DNA of 64,000 nucleotides from Heyndrickxia vini (GCF_016772275.1 NZ_CP065425.1:3068653-3132652), one strand, 5' to 3'; shown: positions 33,180 to 42,134, counted from the stretch's first letter. Notes: generated by a model not told the origin, from the sequence alone. A program made the numbers and translations.

Positions 33180-33896
33180 TTACATTGACAAATCAAATGA
33201 GAAAAACTTAGGCAGTTCATTTTCACGCTTATCGAGCATTATCTGTTCCGGTTGGATGCCCTGCTCACGCAGTACTTCAATGTTCTGCATAAGGAAGTCG
33301 TCGCTGCCAACAACATAAAAGAGTCCATCCTTGTCGGCAGCAAGATTTTTTACTGCTTCATAGTAGTCTTTACGAGTATCGACGAACTGTGACGTGAATT
33401 TCTTATCGGTTGCTGATTTAAAAATATTAGTAAATAAGAAATCGTTTGATGAATCGATGTTCAGGGAGTGAATTCGATTGACGTTGTCAGCGCGTTCAAA
33501 ATATTCAAGTACAAGCGGTCTGAAAGTTGCTAGGCCGACACCTGATGACAGCAAGTAAACATTTTTGCCTTCTCTTTTTAGCGGTACATTCGAATGAGTT
33601 TTAAATATTGCCACTTCATCGCCGACTTTAAGATTTCTTAAAATCGTTTTAAACTCAGAGCACTGCTCTCTGATGCGTGTTGTAATACCGATTGCATTTT
33701 CGTGCGGTAAAGTAGAGATTGACATATGGCGAATCAGGCTACGGTTTGGTTTATCTCCAGCATTGAAACCTTCCAGTGCGAAGTGGGTATGGGAACCTTC
33801 TTCCCATGTAAAACCTTCCGGACAGTCGAGCAAGTACGTTTTAACCTCAGGCGTTTCCTCAATAATCTTATTTATTTTAGTCCAGTATATTTGCAT
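33180..33896 (-). CDS. FAD/NAD(P)-binding ferredoxin reductase-type oxidoreductase
   Basis: The 238-residue product has the FNR fold: an N-terminal FAD barrel with RHMSISTLPHENAIGITTRI (RxxS-type flavin motif), and a C-terminal NAD(P) domain with VYLLSSGVGLATFRPLVLEYFE (GxGxxxFRP motif) and GLFYVVGSDDFLMQNIEVL, ending SFDLSM. There is no ferredoxin domain of its own, so it must pass electrons to or from a separate partner. The substrate is not evident. It stands alone. GGAGATTATATA precedes the ATG. Confidence 0.82.
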   Translation of the reverse strand: MQIYWTKINKIIEETPEVKTYLLDCPEGFTWEEGSHTHFALEGFNAGDKPNRSLIRHMSISTLPHENAIGITTRIREQCSEFKTILRNLKVGDEVAIFKTHSNVPLKREGKNVYLLSSGVGLATFRPLVLEYFERADNVNRIHSLNIDSSNDFLFTNIFKSATDKKFTSQFVDTRKDYYEAVKNLAADKDGLFYVVGSDDFLMQNIEVLREQGIQPEQIMLDKRENELPKFFSFDLSM

Positions 33897-34104
33897 TATA
33901 TAATCTCCTTAATCAATTATTTATATCGTTACTATCTAATATACAGCAAGTGATAACTATTCTCAATTAAAAGGATTGATAATTTCAGATAATTTATAAA
34001 GTGGTTTCTAGGTAATGGCACGATGGTTGAATAACAGAACGTACATTTTTAAATAACTGTTATTAAAAATTAATAGAAGGGTGGTTGGATGCTACCTCTT
34101 TCGC

Positions 34105-34479
34105 TTACATTGTAATCACCTTCATTATTTTTGCCCACTGCTGCCACTCTGCCACCTGATTTAAGACCAACAGTATGTATCCCCCTCTTGCATCCTTAGT
34201 AAATAATTCCAACAAAAAAAGCGCTAATCTTTTTTCGATTAACGCCATCTCAACTTGAAAAGTATAAATGGAAACAAAAAGCCCAAAAGCAGATGCAAGG
34301 AAACACATGATTGCACTTGATTTTCGATTTAATTTAATTTCGGAAATTCCCGAAACTAATAGCATTGCACTTAGAAAAAATAACGTATAAGGGAGTAATT
34401 CGTTGTTACCAGTTATCAGTACATACAATGCTAAACTAAATGCAATCGACGCAAAAATAACCCTCATTATTATTAACAA
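34105..34479 (-). CDS. DUF3953-like membrane protein with stop-loss extension
   Basis: The first 75 or so residues (MRVIFASIAFSLALYVLITG, then LLPYTLFFLSAMLLVSGISEIKLNRKSSAIMCFLASAFGLFVSIYTF) form a small DUF3953/YczI-like protein with three membrane helices. Family members normally end about here with ..YTF. The frame instead reads through CAA (34255-34257) for some 50 further codons, crossing a perfect terminator hairpin (34213-34244). The extension is not membrane-like. I infer that the natural stop was lost. Function of the family unknown. Confidence 0.6.
   Translation of the reverse strand: MLIIMRVIFASIAFSLALYVLITGNNELLPYTLFFLSAMLLVSGISEIKLNRKSSAIMCFLASAFGLFVSIYTFQVEMALIEKRLALFLLELFTKDARGGYILLVLNQVAEWQQWAKIMKVITM
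34213..34244 (-). terminator. terminator inside the extended DUF3953 frame
   Basis: On the minus strand GGCGTTAATC-GAAAAAA-GATTAGCGC is followed by seven T, a standard intrinsic terminator 10 bases after the place where the gene is expected to end. Confidence 0.75.
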
Positions 34480-34534
34480 ATAACTTCTCTCCTCTAATTC
34501 ATAAATACACTATAACATCAAATCTTGTTTTAAA

Positions 34535-34768
34535 TTATTTTGCATGCCATAAATCTATATTTTTCATCGATCGACGTGTTCGATAGCCAAATACTGCATT
34601 AATATCTGTTGGGGAAATTTATTTAATATTAGTGCACACAATATGAATATGATACCAATCAATAGACTTATTCCTACATTTACAAGAGTTGATGCTATTT
34701 CAATTCCCTCCCATCTATCTTTAAAATTTAAATAAAACCCTAGTAATCCTTTTATACCATATTGTTGT
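34535..34768 (-). pseudogene. SdpI-family immunity-like membrane protein, frameshifted remnant
   Basis: The minus strand encodes a membrane helix (IASTLVNVGISLLIGIIFILCALILNKFP) and, after a one-base shift in a run of four C, PTDINAVFGYRTRRSMKNIDLW and stop. The FGYRTRRSMKN motif is the hallmark of SdpI-family proteins, which in B. subtilis protect against the SdpC toxin. Adding one C would join the two parts. Both ends look truncated. No toxin gene adjoins. Confidence 0.72.
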
Positions 34769-34819
34769 AATTAAACTTACTGATCTGCCAGCATTAAAAC
34801 AATTCTGTAATAAAATTAT

Positions 34820-35128
34820 TTAGCCCCACCACATCGCACAAACAAATACTGACCATAAGGATACGCATATACCGATTATTCCAAAGCCAAAGATGTAAAT
34901 AGGAGTAAAACTTTTATCAATTTTTTTTACCTTCATCAGCAAATATGCTAATAAAGGGGTAATTAAGTATATGAGGAGACTAATAACCGTAAAGATGGTT
35001 AAGTAGTATATCGGAGGATTAGTATTAGCGATATGTTCATCCACAAAATAGGCTAAAGATTGTCCAAATACGCCTAATATAGTTGCAATTATCATTAACA
35101 TCCATATAAAAAAATGCACCTTTTTCAA
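34820..35128 (-). CDS. small three-helix membrane protein
   Basis: The product is 102 residues from TTG 35128 behind AAGGGGAAATGGGA. It has three strong helices (VHFFIWMLMIIATILGVFGQ, YLTIFTVISLLIYLITPLLAYLLM, FGFGIIGICVSLWSVFVCAMWW) and ends WWG. I do not recognise a family. An ATG ten codons upstream overlaps the ribosome binding site. It lies 50 bases after the SdpI remnant. Confidence 0.55.
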   Translation of the reverse strand: MKKVHFFIWMLMIIATILGVFGQSLAYFVDEHIANTNPPIYYLTIFTVISLLIYLITPLLAYLLMKVKKIDKSFTPIYIFGFGIIGICVSLWSVFVCAMWWG

Positions 35129-35245
35129 TTCCCATTTCCCCTTAGCAAGGTAACACATCTACCTTTAGTGTAATTTTACACTAATCATAACAAATAACCC
35201 CTTAATTGGAAATACCATATTAACCTGTTTTTTCCGCACAAAAAG

Positions 35246-35281
35246 AAAAGGCAGATTAACAATCGTTGATTTGCCTTTTCT
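35246..35281. terminator. bidirectional hairpin terminator
   Basis: AGAAAAGGCA..ATT and ..TGCCTTTTCT form a 10-base stem flanked by A and T runs. On the minus strand it ends the broken glyoxalase gene. Confidence 0.65.
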
Positions 35282-35358
35282 CGCTTAGGTTAAGTGTAAT
35301 TAATTCACAACCTCTTTTTTTGTGAAAATTTCATTATATGTATGGTTATGGTTTTGTT

Positions 35359-35739
35359 TTATACAGTCAACTCAATTAGATTTCCTTCAGGATCCTCAAT
35401 AACACTTTCATAATATCCATCTCCAGTGACTCGAGGACCATTAGTAAGGCGATACCAATCATTCTTTAATCTGTCTGTCATTTGATTAACTGACTCCCTG
35501 CTTCCTAAAGAAATGGCAATATCAGCCTAGCCTATCATATCATCCTGTTTTTTCTTATCAATACCTAATTTACGCATAATCTCTAATCGTGTTCCAGAAT
35601 TAAAAGTGAGAAAATATGTTTCAAATTTCTTTTCTGCATTATGTTACTTATTGTTTGACATACCATTAAAATACGTTTCATAAAACGTTCTTATGACTTC
35701 CAAATCATTGACCCAAATAGCGACATGTTCTATTTTCAT
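35359..35739 (-). pseudogene. VOC/glyoxalase-family protein with two in-frame stops
   Basis: From ATG 35739 a 126-codon frame reads [26 protein letters not shown], then TAA, then HNAEKKFETYFLTFNSGTRL, EIMRK, later TAG after DDMIG, then [20 protein letters not shown] and ends [11 protein letters not shown]. Everything apart from the two stops agrees with a one-domain VOC protein (HVAIWV start, DPEGNLIEL metal-ligand end). Two independent nonsense codons make a sequence error unlikely; the gene is dead. Confidence 0.85.
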
Positions 35740-35848
35740 CTCTGTTTCACTCCATTATTAGTAGTAAATCACCTACGAATTTACCTCTAGATTACTACAA
35801 CTTTAATGAAAGCAAAAAGGAGTTACAAAAATGGAAAACCTTTATATG

Positions 35849-35903
35849 TGAAGTGCACCCCAAAAGTTAGACCAACCAATTCTAACTTGTGGAGTGCACT
35901 TCA
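35849..35903. mobile_element. abutting IS3-type terminal inverted repeats (solo ends)
   Basis: TGAAGTGCACCCCAAAAGTT and, inverted, TGAAGTGCACTCCACAAGTT face each other with only a few bases between. This is the end sequence of IS3/IS150-group elements. The transposase interior is missing, so this is a remnant or miniature element of 55 bases. The neighbouring 35740-35848 and 35904-36007 hold no gene. Confidence 0.7.
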
Positions 35904-36007
35904 TTTAGGAGTCTTTATTATGTGTGATCATTTAACACCTGTTCAATCAAGCGAAAATAAAATGTATCTTAATAGGCCTAATGACAGCTGCGCTATTACA
36001 TCCCGAT

Positions 36008-36036
36008 AAAAAAACCGGAACAAAATCCGGATTAAA
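36008..36036 (-). terminator. terminator of the DinB gene
   Basis: Minus strand ATCCGG-ATTTTGTT-CCGGTTTTTTT. Confidence 0.8.
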
Positions 36037-36054
36037 TGGATATGTTGTATCTTT

Positions 36055-36522
36055 TTATTGTCGCTCCCAAAACGCTGGCGGTTCAATCCCAAGTAACCGT
36101 AAGTAAATAAAACCTTGACCCCGATGATGGATTTCATTTTCCAACGCATAATGTAAACGTTCGAAATGACTCATTTCGCCACCGAAAAAGGGATCTTTTT
36201 CTACGGTGTGCAACCGTTCCTCGGTGATTTTTAGCCACCATTGTTGCACATCCTCCTTTGTTTCATGACAACAGTCTAAAAGTTTCGCTTTGGTCGAAAC
36301 ACCAGCAAAAGATTGTCTATATTCCCATTCACTGAGAGCGATACCGCGTATATATGCGCGTTCAATATCTAGTATCTCTAAAATCATTTTTGAAAATGGA
36401 CGCAGCGGTTCGACCGGTGCAAAGGTGAATAACTTGTCTTCTGGGAAAGCCTCAATTGTTCGAATGGTTAAACGACGATTCCCATCCAAAATTTCTCGAA
36501 ATTGCTCTAATGTCATGACCAT
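36055..36522 (-). CDS. DinB-family protein
   Basis: The 155-residue product is a four-helix bundle of the DinB/YfiT kind. The metal-site histidines would be in CCHETKEDVQQWW and in LENEIHHRGQGFIYLRLLGIEPPAFW near the end, with the first in the N-terminal RLTIRTIEAFPEDKLFTF region. Members are thiol-dependent transferases or of unknown function, often damage or stress related. The ATG lies behind AAGGAGGTGACCAACA, an ideal ribosome binding site. Confidence 0.85.
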   Translation of the reverse strand: MVMTLEQFREILDGNRRLTIRTIEAFPEDKLFTFAPVEPLRPFSKMILEILDIERAYIRGIALSEWEYRQSFAGVSTKAKLLDCCHETKEDVQQWWLKITEERLHTVEKDPFFGGEMSHFERLHYALENEIHHRGQGFIYLRLLGIEPPAFWERQ

Positions 36523-36778
36523 TGTTGGTCACCTCCTTAATAATTGATACTAATGATAAATAGCCCGACTACAAATTCTAGATGTAAATATAATTATTCT
36601 GTTTATATTACAAAAAATCCTTCTACAGTTAGCTGCAGTTAGCTCATAAGCCTTATTTCATTAAATAGCTTGATAGTACAATTAGCTTCAACAAAAATAA
36701 GCATTAATCATTATTGTATTAATGCTACTCATTAGTCTATTTCAGCGCTAATAAATAATACCATCGCTGCAAAACTTG

Positions 36779-36928
36779 CTAATGTTCGAATGTTGTTCCA
36801 TAACGTCCATTTAGCAAGCTAGCAAGTGCTTTCATAACAAATGAAGAAAATGCGAAGAACACCCCAGCAACCAAGCCTGTGCCAATAGATCCAAATAAGA
36901 TTACATATGGAATTAAATGGTCAATCAA
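36779..36928 (-). pseudogene. DUF1772 (anthrone oxygenase-like) N-terminal fragment
   Basis: From TTG 36928 the minus strand encodes LIDHLIPYVILFGSIGTGLV, AGVFFAFSSFVMKALASLLN and stops soon after. The GLxAGVFFAFSxFVMKAL pattern is the first helix region of DUF1772 membrane proteins, which normally continue for about 100 residues. A +1 frame nearby continues ASFAAMVLFISAEID and stop, possibly the far end after an internal deletion. The rest of the gap 36523-37238 is AT-rich with no other coding signal. Confidence 0.6.
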
Positions 36929-37238
36929 ATCTCATCATTCCCCACAATATATTCATCTCCCTTATTTTGAGTATTATTGTTATTCATTAGAAAAAGGAAT
37001 AGTTCCTTCATAAACTGTTTCATTAGCTTAACAAGAAACTTCCGCTTCTGTTTGAATCATCATTTTCTAAGTTTAACGAACTCGCCCACCAAACATCGGT
37101 TTTTCCGTTAGGGAATTTGTTCACTTTTTCACCTAACTGTCTGTTGGTATAGTATATAATTTCAACAAAAGAAGTCTCAATGCTTCCTCTATTATGCTAC
37201 TTTTTACTATTATCCCTCTTTGTTTCATTGAACTGTGC

Positions 37239-37544
37239 TTAGCTTTTAATCTTCTTCAACAGGTCATCTAGTGTTCCATAACATTTTTCTACTTCAGGTA
37301 AATGATAAAATGTACTTGTAGTTTCGATGTTATCTGTTGCTCCGTCTCGTGAGAAAAGAAATGTTCTCTTTCCTTGACCAATTGCTATCCCCAATACAAT
37401 ATGGGCTCCTTTTCCACCTGGTAATAAAACTACAACAAAATCCGATTCCATTACAGCATTTTTCTCATTTTGTCCTATCTCTCTTAAATCTTCCAATGTT
37501 AAAGTATTACCTTCTTTTGCTTTAGTATTTTTTGTCCATTCATA
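37239..37544 (-). pseudogene. nucleoside 2-deoxyribosyltransferase-like protein, N-terminally truncated
   Basis: The frame VYEWTKNTKAKEGNTLTLEDLREIGQ ... ESDFVVVLLPGGKGAHIVLGIAIGQGKRTFLFS ... TSTFYHLPEVEKCYGTLDDLL is the C-terminal two thirds of a nucleoside 2-deoxyribosyltransferase-like protein (LLPGGKGxHIELGIA motif). A stop lies directly before VYEW and the usual first 35 or so residues (strand and ASSFKN motif) are gone. A short version could start at TTG 37496 but would lack part of the fold. Confidence 0.65.
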
Positions 37545-37722
37545 AACTTAGTTTTAGAATGTTATATGTATATTCTAGTATTAACTAACAAATGCCTCTT
37601 CCACTAAGCTGCACGTTCGTGAAGTTTATAGAATCATTTTCTTTTCATTAAAGGAAAATTCTGATATCTGGCGAATATAAGAAAGGGTAATAAACTCAGA
37701 ATGAGAAAGGAAAACACCATCC

Positions 37723-38607
37723 ATGAGTTCATACAAATTAGTAAAGAATTATAAAGATAACAGCGAATTAAGAAAGAGCTTTAATGAGCTTGCCTATAAC
37801 ACATTTGGAATTAGCTTTGAGTCATGGTATTTAAACAATTTTTGGCAAGAGAGATATCAACCTTTTTCATTCGTAGACGGTAACAGAGTGATTGCCAATG
37901 TTTCTGTGAATGAACTTGATTTAATCATTTTTGGAGAATCGAAAAGAGCGGTCCAAATAGGTACGGTTATGACAAATCCTATTTATCGGAATCGAGGACT
38001 TTCTAGAAAACTTATGAACGAGGTCTTAGAAACTTATGAAAATAAATATGATGTCATGTATCTCTTTGCTAACCAATCTGTATTGGATTTTTATCCAAAG
38101 TTCGGATTCCACCCCGTTGAAGAGTACCAATATACAATTGGTCGCACTAATGTTAAGTCAAATGGAAAAAGTAGAATTCAAAAATTGGATGGGAATCGAA
38201 AAGAAGATTTACATTTCATTTATAAATTTGCTTCGAATCGCATCCCCGTCTCATCAAACTTTGCAACGAGGCATACGCAAGAACTTCTCATGTATTATTG
38301 CATAAACATTTTTCCGAATAACATATACTATCTTGAAGATGAAGATGTCATCATTATCTACGAGATTCAAAACGATGACATCCATCTATATGATTTGATA
38401 AGTAAAGAAAAAATTCGCTTTGAAAAAATTATAGATTATCTTGCAACCAATAATGCACAAAAAGTTGTTTTTCATTATACACCCGATTACGAAGGATTCG
38501 AATTTGAAATAAAACTTTTTCACGATGAGACTGTATTATTTGTTAAGAAAAAGAATGATGTGGTCTTGCCTACTCAATTTAAACACCCGATTACTGCTCA
38601 AGCATAA
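37723..38607 (+). CDS. two-part GNAT-family acetyltransferase
   Basis: The 294-residue product has an N-terminal GNAT domain (FVDGNRVIANVSVNELDLIIFGESKRAVQIGTVMTNPIYRNRGLSRKLMNEVLETY, with RNRGLSRKL as acetyl-CoA loop, and FPKFGF-type ending) and a second, less conserved half (about residues 140-294), an arrangement seen in Eis-like and YitI-like acetyltransferases of Bacillus. AGAAAGGAAAAC is the ribosome binding site. The acceptor is unknown. It is convergent with the next gene. Confidence 0.82.
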   Translation: MSSYKLVKNYKDNSELRKSFNELAYNTFGISFESWYLNNFWQERYQPFSFVDGNRVIANVSVNELDLIIFGESKRAVQIGTVMTNPIYRNRGLSRKLMNEVLETYENKYDVMYLFANQSVLDFYPKFGFHPVEEYQYTIGRTNVKSNGKSRIQKLDGNRKEDLHFIYKFASNRIPVSSNFATRHTQELLMYYCINIFPNNIYYLEDEDVIIIYEIQNDDIHLYDLISKEKIRFEKIIDYLATNNAQKVVFHYTPDYEGFEFEIKLFHDETVLFVKKKNDVVLPTQFKHPITAQA

Positions 38608-38671
38608 AAAACTAAGATATTTATAAGGTTTGGATTTATATAGTTAATTACCCATTCAGACATCCCATATT

Positions 38672-40027
38672 TTATTGATTTTTTAATCGCAGTTTTCCGG
38701 GGAGTCGAAGTGCCAAGACAAGGACTAAAGCACAGAAAATAAGGCAGACAATGGCAACCTTATGAAGATGTTGGACATCCAAATGGGCAGTGAATACAAT
38801 TCCTAATAAACTGGAAGAAAGAATCGACCCAATATATCTACTCGTTTGAAAAAGTCCTGATGCCGTGCCTGTTTCATTTGGTTTAATATGTTCAAACAGT
38901 GCCGTTTGCATGGATATATTGTTAAAGCCGTTGCTAATTCCAAGAACGGCCATGATAACAAGCAGCCATAATAAAGATGAAGTTTCATGCAAGCTTAACA
39001 ATAAGGCTGTTCCTACTAATAGAAATATTGCACCGATGACAAGTGGAAGCTTTGATTTATATTTATCAATTAAACGTCCAGTAATTGGTGCAATAATGAC
39101 TCCAAATCCTGCCAAAGCAAGCATAATTAATCCAGATTGCTTCTCGCTATAATGATGTACTTGCTGTAAAAAGATTGGAAAACCAAAGAAGTAACAATAG
39201 AAAACAAGATTAATGCTAATAAATTGTAAGTAAATATACGATACTATTCTATTGCTTTTCAATGAATCAAAATCAATAAATGGCTCACTCCGTTTATTCT
39301 CGTATTTATAAAATAGGAATGACGCTATAATAAAGATGAGCAAAGCCCACCAATGAATCGATTTTTCCAAAGACAACAGGAATAAGATTAATCCAACCAT
39401 TGTAATGATAAAAAGAATGATTCCACCGAAGTCAATACGTCCTAGTTCAACCTTCCCTTGACTCGTATTAGGCAAAATAAAAATTGCCATAATAAATGAA
39501 AGAACAATAAATGGAAAGTTTACAAAAAAGATCGATGGCCAGTCCCACGCTTCAATTAAAAATCCTCCAATAGAAGGTCCAAATGCTGCGGAAGTGGAAG
39601 AAAAAATGGACAATGTCGCCAATGCCTTTGCTTGTCCCTTTGTAATACTTGTACGGACGATACTCATTCCACTCGGAAATAAGGTTGAAGTACCAATCGC
39701 TTGAAGCGCCCGACAGCCTAATAAAAAAGGATAGTTTGGTGAAAATGGAGCAAGTATTGAAACAATAGCGACAACAATCAAACCAGATAAAAATAACCTT
39801 TTCGGCCCGAACATATCACTTAGTTTCCCCATAACTGGCTGTGCAGCTGCACTTGCTAAATAGAACACAGAAATAAGCCATGAGGCATCTGCAAAGGTTA
39901 ATCCAAAATCATGCTGCATTCGTGTTAATGCGATCGAAATCATCGAAGAATTTAACGGATTTAATAATATACCTAAACCTATCGTAAGAACGAGCAACCA
40001 TGAATTTTTGCGTAATGTTTGTGTCAT
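38672..40027 (-). CDS. MFS transporter, DHA2-like drug efflux
   Basis: The 451-residue protein has 13-14 hydrophobic helices. GILLNPLNSSMISIALTRM in helix 1, MGKLSDMFGPKRLFLSGLIV as motif A and FGPSIGGFLIEAWDWPSIFFVN as motif C place it among the DHA2 drug exporters, similar to YdgK/Bmr-like or lincomycin-type pumps. It is distinct from both pumps at 2898 and 30427. No regulator gene adjoins it. The 5' flank includes a remnant of an RNase J end and tandem array 3. Confidence 0.85.
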   Translation of the reverse strand: MTQTLRKNSWLLVLTIGLGILLNPLNSSMISIALTRMQHDFGLTFADASWLISVFYLASAAAQPVMGKLSDMFGPKRLFLSGLIVVAIVSILAPFSPNYPFLLGCRALQAIGTSTLFPSGMSIVRTSITKGQAKALATLSIFSSTSAAFGPSIGGFLIEAWDWPSIFFVNFPFIVLSFIMAIFILPNTSQGKVELGRIDFGGIILFIITMVGLILFLLSLEKSIHWWALLIFIIASFLFYKYENKRSEPFIDFDSLKSNRIVSYIYLQFISINLVFYCYFFGFPIFLQQVHHYSEKQSGLIMLALAGFGVIIAPITGRLIDKYKSKLPLVIGAIFLLVGTALLLSLHETSSLLWLLVIMAVLGISNGFNNISMQTALFEHIKPNETGTASGLFQTSRYIGSILSSSLLGIVFTAHLDVQHLHKVAIVCLIFCALVLVLALRLPGKLRLKNQ

Positions 40028-40104
40028 GAATAATCACCTAAACTTAATATTACCAAAAGGTTCGTCCATTTCCACTATATTTACAAACCACCTCAGCATA
40101 AATT

Positions 40105-40171
40105 CTTTTTTTTCAATTTCGATAATGATAGGAACTACCCTTGTCTTTTTCTTCATTTTGTTAAACACATG
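40105..40171 (-). pseudogene. stray copy of the RNase J C-terminal coding end
   Basis: The minus strand reads HVFNKMKKKTRVVPIIIEIE directly after a TAA that stands where CAA occurs in the intact copy. The stretch 42062-42130, beyond the present stop of the RNase J gene, encodes QHVFNQMKKKPMVVPIIIEI. Only about 20-25 codons remain, abutting tandem array 3. It marks a duplicated or deleted RNase J gene. Confidence 0.7.
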
Positions 40172-40179
40172 TTACTGAA

Positions 40180-40845
40180 TGGTGGAATTGTAACTTTAAT
40201 AGCTTCCTCTAGCCCATGGACTCACACCTTGCTTCCTCATCGGACTGCTTTCTTCTTTCCGGTCCCATGGACTCTCGCTTCCCTTCCTCATCGGACCGCT
40301 TCCTTTCTTTCCGGACCCATGGACTCTCGCTTCCCTTTCTCATCGGACCGCTTCCTTTCTTTTCAGACCCATGGACTCTCGCTTCCCTTCCTCATCGGAC
40401 CGCTTTTCTTCTTTCCGGACCCATGGACTCTCGCTTCCCTTCCTTATCGGACCGCTTTTCTTCTTTCCGGACCCATGGACTCTCGCTTCCCTTCCTTATC
40501 GGACCGCTTTTCTTCTTTCCGGACCCATGGACTCACGCCCCGCTTCTTCATCGGACCGCTTTTCTTCTTTTCGGACCCATGGACTCACGTTTCCCTTTCT
40601 CATCGGACCGCTTCCTTTCTTTCCGGACCCATAGGCTCACGCTTCCCTTCCTCATCGGACCGCTTTTCTTCTTTCCGGACCCATAGGCTCACGCTTCCCT
40701 TCCTCATCGGACCGCTTTTCTTCTTTCCGGACCCATAGGCTCACGCTTCCCTTCCTCATGGGACCGCTTTTCTTCTTTCCGGACCCATGGACTCACGTTT
40801 CCCTTTCTCATCGGACCGCTTCCTTTCTTTACAGACCCAAAACAA
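40180..40845. repeat. tandem array 3, 12 copies of a 52-bp unit
   Basis: Twelve units of GGACCCATGGACTCTCGCTT / CCCTTCCTCATCGGACCG / CTTTTCTTCTTTCC follow a 22-base leader TGGAATTGTAACTTTAATAG. Sub-variants (ATGGACTCTCG, ATAGGCTCACG, CCTTATCGG) form neighbouring runs, as expected from local duplication. Because 52 leaves a remainder of 1 on division by 3 and the unit has no stop, all three plus-strand frames stay open over long distances. Related to array 4. Confidence 0.93.
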
Positions 40846-40862
40846 CACATGTTCATGCTTTG

Positions 40863-41903
40863 TTACTTATTCTTGTTGACAAGCGCTTGGTGATCAGCCG
40901 CTTTTGGTGGTTCTTCTAATAAAGCATGTTTAATCATAAGGTTTGCACCATCTTCCGCGTATAATGCAATTTCCGCTGAAAGACGCGTATACAAGGCGTT
41001 GAGATCCATTCGTTCACATGTTCCCGCGGCGGTTCCGTAATTTCCTATCCCTGCAGCGATCAAAGTGGTTGTATGAAACATCATCAATTTATCGGAGAAT
41101 GGTGCAACCGTACTGTCTAAAATGTGGGCATCCCAAGACATAGGGGCGGGAAGATCACCTGCCGTTAATGTCGAACTAAACTTATTAATATGCTTGTTGG
41201 AAATTTTCTTTCCTTCCATAAAAAATTGTTTGATGTCCTCAGCTTTACACACTTGGGCAAACCCTGTCATCAATGCTTTTCCCATTGCATTGGTTTGAAT
41301 GTTGATATAAAGATGGGTAATTTCAATAGCAGTTAATGCCCGTTTATGCGAACCTAAGAAATCAAACAGAAAACCCTGTTTGTCCACATAATCAACCTTA
41401 TTGGGAATTGGTATTTGCGGCGGTCGGACATAAACACCTTTTGATAACATCACTTTTCTTGCCTTATCATGCAGTTTGGAAACAGAAATAAGTAAATTCC
41501 TAAAAAATTCACTGACATCTGAACGTGCCGATACACCTATGGCTATACCAATACTCGCCATTGCAATAATCTCTAATTTTTGTATGTACATAAGAATAAA
41601 TACGTCGGAAAACAATCTTGGAGCATTTACATTTACATCCTTATCTGTAAAACCTACGGGTATTGCGCAATCTTCTTTTGAAAAAATCTCCGTAATAATG
41701 GTGATGTCATTTTCTGCTATACTTAGGGAGTTCTCGATGAGAGGAAGGATTTCTTTGTCCTCACAAATATTTTTAAAATATTTCATTACACAAATAGCTA
41801 AACTATCATTCATATATTGAGTCCAAAGAAAACCCATTTCCGAAGCAGTAAGCGGAATATTATGTTCGGTCATTTCTTTTTCATCATTATTTGGATTCGC
41901 CAT
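40863..41903 (-). CDS. DUF3231 protein (double ferritin-like bundle)
   Basis: The 346-residue product has two similar halves, each a helical bundle of the DUF3231 kind: PLTASEMGFLWTQYMNDSLAICVMKYFKNICEDKEI at residues 16-50 and LGSHKRALTAIEITHLYINIQTNAMGKALMTGFAQVCKAEDIKQFF in the second half, followed by GIGNYGTAAGTCERMDLNALY and ALYAEDGANLMIKHALLEEPP. The family is common in Bacillus and may be related to spore-associated catalase-like coat proteins; function unknown. It lies directly behind RNase J and in front of array 3. AAAAGGAAGTGTG supports the start. Confidence 0.82.
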   Translation of the reverse strand: MANPNNDEKEMTEHNIPLTASEMGFLWTQYMNDSLAICVMKYFKNICEDKEILPLIENSLSIAENDITIITEIFSKEDCAIPVGFTDKDVNVNAPRLFSDVFILMYIQKLEIIAMASIGIAIGVSARSDVSEFFRNLLISVSKLHDKARKVMLSKGVYVRPPQIPIPNKVDYVDKQGFLFDFLGSHKRALTAIEITHLYINIQTNAMGKALMTGFAQVCKAEDIKQFFMEGKKISNKHINKFSSTLTAGDLPAPMSWDAHILDSTVAPFSDKLMMFHTTTLIAAGIGNYGTAAGTCERMDLNALYTRLSAEIALYAEDGANLMIKHALLEEPPKAADHQALVNKNK

Positions 41904-41995
41904 TTTAACACACTTCCTTTTAAATATCGCTATTGCTATATTTAGGATGGTATTAAAACCAAAACATTATTCATTTCTCCAATGGCCGCTTCGCA

Positions 41996-42045
41996 AAATA
42001 AAAACACTCATAAACATTATAATTTCAACGTTTGTGAGTGTTATA
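41996..42045 (-). terminator. terminator of the RNase J gene
   Basis: AACACTCA..AAAC and GTTT..TGAGTGTT form a stem followed on the minus strand by TTTTTATTTT. It lies just past the ancestral stop at 42058, not past the present one. Confidence 0.75.
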
Positions 42046-42134
42046 TTTTTATTTAATTTATATTTCAATAATTATAGGAACAACCATTGGCTTTTTCTTC
42101 ATTTGGTTAAACACATGTTGCTGAATGAATTTTT

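Noticed and set aside
40169-40738. Long open frames across array 3, encoding repeats such as DRFSSFRTHGLSLPFL
   Set aside because: The unit is 52 bases with no stop, so every plus frame stays open by arithmetic. No ribosome binding site, three frames equally good, and the protein changes completely with any one-base indel.
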